Below are positions 60,886 through 64,000 of a stretch of DNA of 64,000 nt, piece by piece (within the stretch, counting starts at the first letter, position 1; each line of letters opens with the position of its first letter). Source of the stretch: a bacterium (GTDB lineage Bacteria; Actinomycetota; Acidimicrobiia; Spongiisociales; ZC4RG35); contig JAPPFD010000011.1 of assembly GCA_028823995.1 (NCBI GenBank), positions 1 to 64,000 on the forward strand, in the 5' to 3' direction. The notes below the pieces were generated by a model. That model was not told the DNA's origin and did no database searches. It saw only the letters and a list, made by a program, of their open reading frames with translations. The position numbers and the translations under genes are program-made.

Positions 60886-62982
60886 ATGACAAGCCGGATT
60901 GGAATAGACATTGGTGGCACGTTCACAGATGCAACGGTGATCAACGAAGCAACTGGCGAGATTTTCATCGACAAGGTCACTTCCACTCCTCGTGATCCAT
61001 CGATTGGCTTTCTGCAGGCAACCAATCGGATATTGGAACGCAATGAGCTGGACCCAAGTTCTATGGCATACCTAGTTCATGGTACGACTGTTGCCACCAA
61101 TGCAATTATTGAGAACAGTCTGGCGAGATCCGCGTTTATCACGACCGATGGATTCAGGGACATGCTTGAGATTGGACGGCAGAACCGCCCCGTTCTGTAT
61201 GACCTTGGGTTTGAGAAACTTCGACCCCTGGTACCCCGCTATTTGTGTTTTGAGATACGAGAGCGCCTCGATGCCTCGGGCAATGTTGTCGTTCCAATTC
61301 ATGTGGAAGATGTCAAATCAGTGGCCCGAAAGATAAGGGAGGAGGAAGTCGAGTCAATCGCTGTGTGTCTTCTGCATGCACATATCAATCCGGTTCATGA
61401 GATAACCGTTGGGGAAATACTACGGTCCATGCTTCCAGAGACGTCCGTTTCGCTTTCGAGCGAGGTGGCACCAGAATTTCGGGAGTATTTCCGCGCCAGC
61501 ACCACAACGATCAATGCTGGCATTCGCCCAGTCGTTTCCCGATATCTTGAGAGTATCGAGAGTCGCCTTCGAGCTGAAGGCATGACAGGTGAGCTTCTTG
61601 TGATGCAAAGCAATGGGGGACTGCAGACGTTCGAGGTCGCGGCCGAGAAGCCGGTATTCATGGTGGAGTCGGGGCCCGCCGCCGGAGTCATGGCGGCGAC
61701 CTACCTCGGAGAGTCGCTCGGGTTCAGCAACATGATCTCGCTGGATATGGGCGGGACCACGGCAAAAGTCGGCCTGATTCTGGATGGCGTACCGAACGTG
61801 ACAAAGGATTACGAGGTGGGCGCAACCGCCCGACCAGGAATGGGGAGTGGTCGCGGTTCTGGCTATCCGATTCGCACTCCTGTCATTGACCTGGTTGAGA
61901 TCGGAGCCGGAGGTGGATCAATCGCCTGGGTGGATTCAGGCGGAGCACTGAGGGTGGGGCCGAGAAGTGCTGGCGCTGATCCGGGCCCAGCGTGCTACGG
62001 CTGGGGCGGCCTGGAGCCGACGGTGACTGATGCCAACCTCGTCCTCGGACGGCTGAACCCCGGGTACTTCCTCGGCGGCGAGATCGAGCTCGACGGCGAG
62101 AAGGCTACGGAGGCGATCGAAGGATTGGCATCCCGGTTAGGCATGGATCTAATCGATGCAGCCTATGGAATCTTGGAGATTGCCAATGCCGCAATGGTGA
62201 ATGCCCTGAGGTTGATCTCCATACAACGTGGATATGACCCGCGTGAATTCGCTCTTGTCGCCTTCGGCGGAGCCGGTCCTTTGCACAGTGGAAGAATCGC
62301 CATCGAACTCGGATTCTCTCACACCATCGTTCCGCTTAGCCCTGGCATCTTCTCGGCACTAGGACTTCTCGTGACTGACCTGAGGCACGACTTTTCGAGA
62401 ACGGTTCTGCAGAACGTCGAAAGACTTGATCTGACGATCATCGAAGGGCTTTTTCAAGAGCTGGAAGAAGAGGGCCGTGACCTACTTGGGCGTGAAGGCG
62501 TCAAGGAGGAGGATGTTCAAATTCGACGTTACGCTGAGATGCGCTACGTCGGTCAGAGCTATGAGCTCTCCCTCGACCTTCCGGATGGCGTTCTCAGTCA
62601 TAGCGACTTGGATCAGATCCTCGACCAGTTCGCCATGGAGCATGATCGGGTTTACGGGTTCAGCGTCCCAGGCGAACCCGTAGAGATCGTCAACATACGC
62701 TTGAGTGCCCTCGGCGACATTCGCAAGCCTCGACTGAGAGAGATCGGGAACAGTGGAACCGGGTCGGAATCTGCACACAAGGGAGCCCGATCTGTCTATT
62801 TCGCCGAGAGCGGCGGATACATTGACTGCCCCATATTCGACCGTTACAAGCTTGCTCAAGGCATTTCAATGATCGGTCCAGCAATAATCGAAGAACCGGA
62901 TTCTACGACGGTTGTGCATCCCGGTTACAGCGTGAACATCGATCAATATGGAAACCTGTTGTTGACCTCGGATGACGGATAG
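60886..62982 (+). CDS. Hydantoinase A/oxoprolinase-family subunit (full length)
   Basis: A 698-residue HyuA protein. N-terminal domain features are GIDIGGTFTDATV and VHGTTVATNAII; the central ATPase-like domain has SLDMGGTTAKVGL and EIGAGGGSIAWVD; RSAGADPGPACYG and FGGAGPLHS follow. It uses ATP to activate a cyclic amide or ketone for the HyuB subunit. ATG 60886 has AAGG upstream; an in-frame start seven codons earlier is less likely. It ends the AtuA-DUF4387-HyuB-HyuA operon. Confidence 0.92.
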   Translation: MTSRIGIDIGGTFTDATVINEATGEIFIDKVTSTPRDPSIGFLQATNRILERNELDPSSMAYLVHGTTVATNAIIENSLARSAFITTDGFRDMLEIGRQNRPVLYDLGFEKLRPLVPRYLCFEIRERLDASGNVVVPIHVEDVKSVARKIREEEVESIAVCLLHAHINPVHEITVGEILRSMLPETSVSLSSEVAPEFREYFRASTTTINAGIRPVVSRYLESIESRLRAEGMTGELLVMQSNGGLQTFEVAAEKPVFMVESGPAAGVMAATYLGESLGFSNMISLDMGGTTAKVGLILDGVPNVTKDYEVGATARPGMGSGRGSGYPIRTPVIDLVEIGAGGGSIAWVDSGGALRVGPRSAGADPGPACYGWGGLEPTVTDANLVLGRLNPGYFLGGEIELDGEKATEAIEGLASRLGMDLIDAAYGILEIANAAMVNALRLISIQRGYDPREFALVAFGGAGPLHSGRIAIELGFSHTIVPLSPGIFSALGLLVTDLRHDFSRTVLQNVERLDLTIIEGLFQELEEEGRDLLGREGVKEEDVQIRRYAEMRYVGQSYELSLDLPDGVLSHSDLDQILDQFAMEHDRVYGFSVPGEPVEIVNIRLSALGDIRKPRLREIGNSGTGSESAHKGARSVYFAESGGYIDCPIFDRYKLAQGISMIGPAIIEEPDSTTVVHPGYSVNIDQYGNLLLTSDDG

Positions 62983-63333
62983 CCGGAGAGGCTTGTCACC
63001 TCGCACAGAGGGCTGACTGCTTCGTCAAGGTTGATCTAACTTCGTCAACGGTTGTTCTACCGCAAATCACGCGCACGCCGGAAACAGTTGGTCTGCGTGG
63101 AAAATGTGGCTTTGGGTGGATTTAAAACCTTGGATTCGCTTGCGGGTGACAGTGTGCCATATGTAGGGTTCAGGTGTACGACTAGGACGGTTGCGGCGGA
63201 GGCGTCTCGAGCAGGACACCAGACCGGCCGACAATCCAATGGCATCTGAGTCGTTCTATTCCCTGCGGTAGATCCACCTCTTCCAGACCGTCGAGTTGAA
63301 GGAAGCGTCCGGAATCGGAGAAGAGGAGTCGCT
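62983..63333. other. 351-bp intergenic region upstream of a binding-protein gene
   Basis: No gene is apparent on either strand. It contains a 20-bp-spaced direct repeat CTTCGTCAA (63020 and 63040) and probably the promoter for the lipoprotein at 63334. No riboswitch was recognised. Confidence 0.5.
63020..63054. promoter_or_regulatory. Two direct CTTCGTCAA repeats exactly 20 bp apart
   Basis: CTTCGTCAAGGTTG and CTTCGTCAACGGTTG occur two helical turns apart, about 290 bp before the next ATG. Same-face spacing suggests a binding site for a regulator. Confidence 0.3.
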
Positions 63334-64000
63334 ATGAAGTCACTACGCAAGTGGTACGTCGTTCTGCTAGCTGTGTCCATGTTGGTCGCAAGTTGCGGGG
63401 ATGAAACAACGGAGACCGCTGAAACCACGTCGGCGCCCGCAGAGACGACGGCGGCTCCTGAGACGACAGCGGCTCCTGAGACCACGGCCGCCCCTGAGAC
63501 CACGGCCGCTCCTGAGACCACGGCGCCCGCCGATCCCGGGCCTCAGCAGGGAGGGACTCTCGTAGTGGCGCTGGAAGCAACGATTAGCACTCTCGATCCA
63601 CATCGGAGTTCGGGAGGACAGACGCATGAAGTCAACGAGCAGATCTTTGAGAAGCTCATTACTGCCGATTACACCGCTCCAAACGATGGCGGCCCGCCCG
63701 AGATCGTGCCACGGCTAGCCACCAAGTGGGAATCGAGCGCGGATGGCTTGACTCACACATTCTCACTGCGCGAGGGTGTGACCTTCCATGATGGGACGCC
63801 CTTCAATGCGGAAGCTGTCGAGTTCAATGTGCGCAGGGTGTGGGATCCAAGCTTCGATCATTACATCGGAGAAGGACTGTCAGGTCTTGCCGGGACAGTA
63901 TTCCAGAATCTTGAGACCGTTGAAGTCGTTGATGAATTCACGGTTCAGTTCGTCCTGTCAAAACCCTTCGGGTTCTTCATTGAGAAGTTCGCCACCACAA
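63334..64000 (+). CDS. ABC transporter substrate-binding lipoprotein, family 5 (partial, runs off window)
   Basis: ATG 63334 has AAGAGGAG upstream and the frame is open to the window end, giving 222 visible residues. The signal peptide ends LVASC, with Cys21 the probable lipid site. An AAPETT repeat linker follows (about residues 30-66), then the family-5 binding domain starting GGTLVVALEATISTLDPH and containing LREGVTFHDGTPFNAEAV. Permeases would be expected to the right. It may serve the HyuAB operon beside it, but the 351-bp gap makes this uncertain. Confidence 0.92.
   Translation, partial: MKSLRKWYVVLLAVSMLVASCGDETTETAETTSAPAETTAAPETTAAPETTAAPETTAAPETTAPADPGPQQGGTLVVALEATISTLDPHRSSGGQTHEVNEQIFEKLITADYTAPNDGGPPEIVPRLATKWESSADGLTHTFSLREGVTFHDGTPFNAEAVEFNVRRVWDPSFDHYIGEGLSGLAGTVFQNLETVEVVDEFTVQFVLSKPFGFFIEKFATT
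63451..63522 (+). repeat. Four tandem 18-bp repeats in a lipoprotein linker
   Basis: Units such as GCGGCTCCTGAGACCACG are repeated four times in frame, encoding AAPETT copies. They join the lipidated Cys to the binding domain and could vary in number by slippage. Confidence 0.8.

Noticed and set aside
63451-63522. CRISPR-like short tandem repeats
   Set aside because: The 18-bp units are directly adjacent without spacers and keep the AAPETT reading frame of the lipoprotein linker.

Overview
The window reads as a chromosomal segment of a high-GC actinobacterium. The likeliest group is Acidimicrobiia; this is inference, not proof. Supporting signs are GC-rich coding DNA, frequent GTG/TTG starts, dense ATGA/GTGA gene overlaps, many LLM-class (flavin/F420-type) oxidoreductases, and lipoproteins whose Cys is followed by low-complexity Ala/Thr/Pro linkers of the AAPETT type. 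No rRNA, tRNA, CRISPR array, phage genes or complete insertion sequence was seen. Almost everything concerns import and catabolism of small organic molecules, especially cyclic amides, heterocycles and CoA thioesters.

Region 1 (1-16.0 kb). The minus strand carries a family-5 solute-binding lipoprotein cut by the window edge, with a long Ala/Glu-rich spacer. It also has two SnoaL-like proteins, two closely similar phosphotriesterase-family hydrolases, and between those an ABC-2 exporter cassette (two ATPases, two permeases). A proline-racemase-like enzyme follows on the plus strand. Next come a GNAT/RHH toxin-antitoxin pair, a repeat-bearing spacer, a crotonase, two MDR dehydrogenases and a second pair of SnoaL-like genes.

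Region 2 (16.0-30.3 kb). A cyclophilin, a DUF917 protein and a NIPSNAP-like protein lie on the minus strand. Diverging from them is a plus-strand series: a three-subunit molybdenum hydroxylase (FAD, 2Fe-2S and Mo subunits), a short hydantoinase-A protein, a complete Dpp/Opp-type importer and an LLM oxidoreductase. The series suggests uptake and oxidation of a peptide-sized or heterocyclic compound.

Region 3 (30.3-34.2 kb). This is a decayed accessory patch. It holds two broken copies of one small antitoxin-like gene, the stump of an LLM gene beside an intact homologue, unrecognised ORFs, and a DUF4143 AAA ATPase whose start codon lies inside a perfect 15-bp inverted repeat.

Region 4 (34.27-49.57 kb). 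A single minus-strand operon of 16 genes runs with gaps of at most 21 bp. Its order is an NMT1/THI5-type lipoprotein with two permeases and one ATPase, an LLM enzyme, an amidohydrolase, a 44-residue Cys-rich membrane protein, a second LLM enzyme, a PaaK-like ligase, a hydantoinase, a metallo-beta-lactamase, a cupin, an SDR, a crotonase, a second hydantoinase and an N-acyl-D-amino-acid deacylase. It looks like a complete uptake, ring-opening and CoA-degradation route for an unknown substrate, and is the best candidate for an undescribed pathway.

Region 5 (49.8-64 kb). A VOC protein, an LLM enzyme, and a DUF6338 membrane protein with a 49-residue basic partner come first. Then a GntR/LacI hybrid regulator precedes an importer containing a nucleoside phosphorylase. 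An AtuA-DUF4387-HyuB-HyuA operon of visibly lower GC follows, and the window ends inside another family-5 binding lipoprotein.
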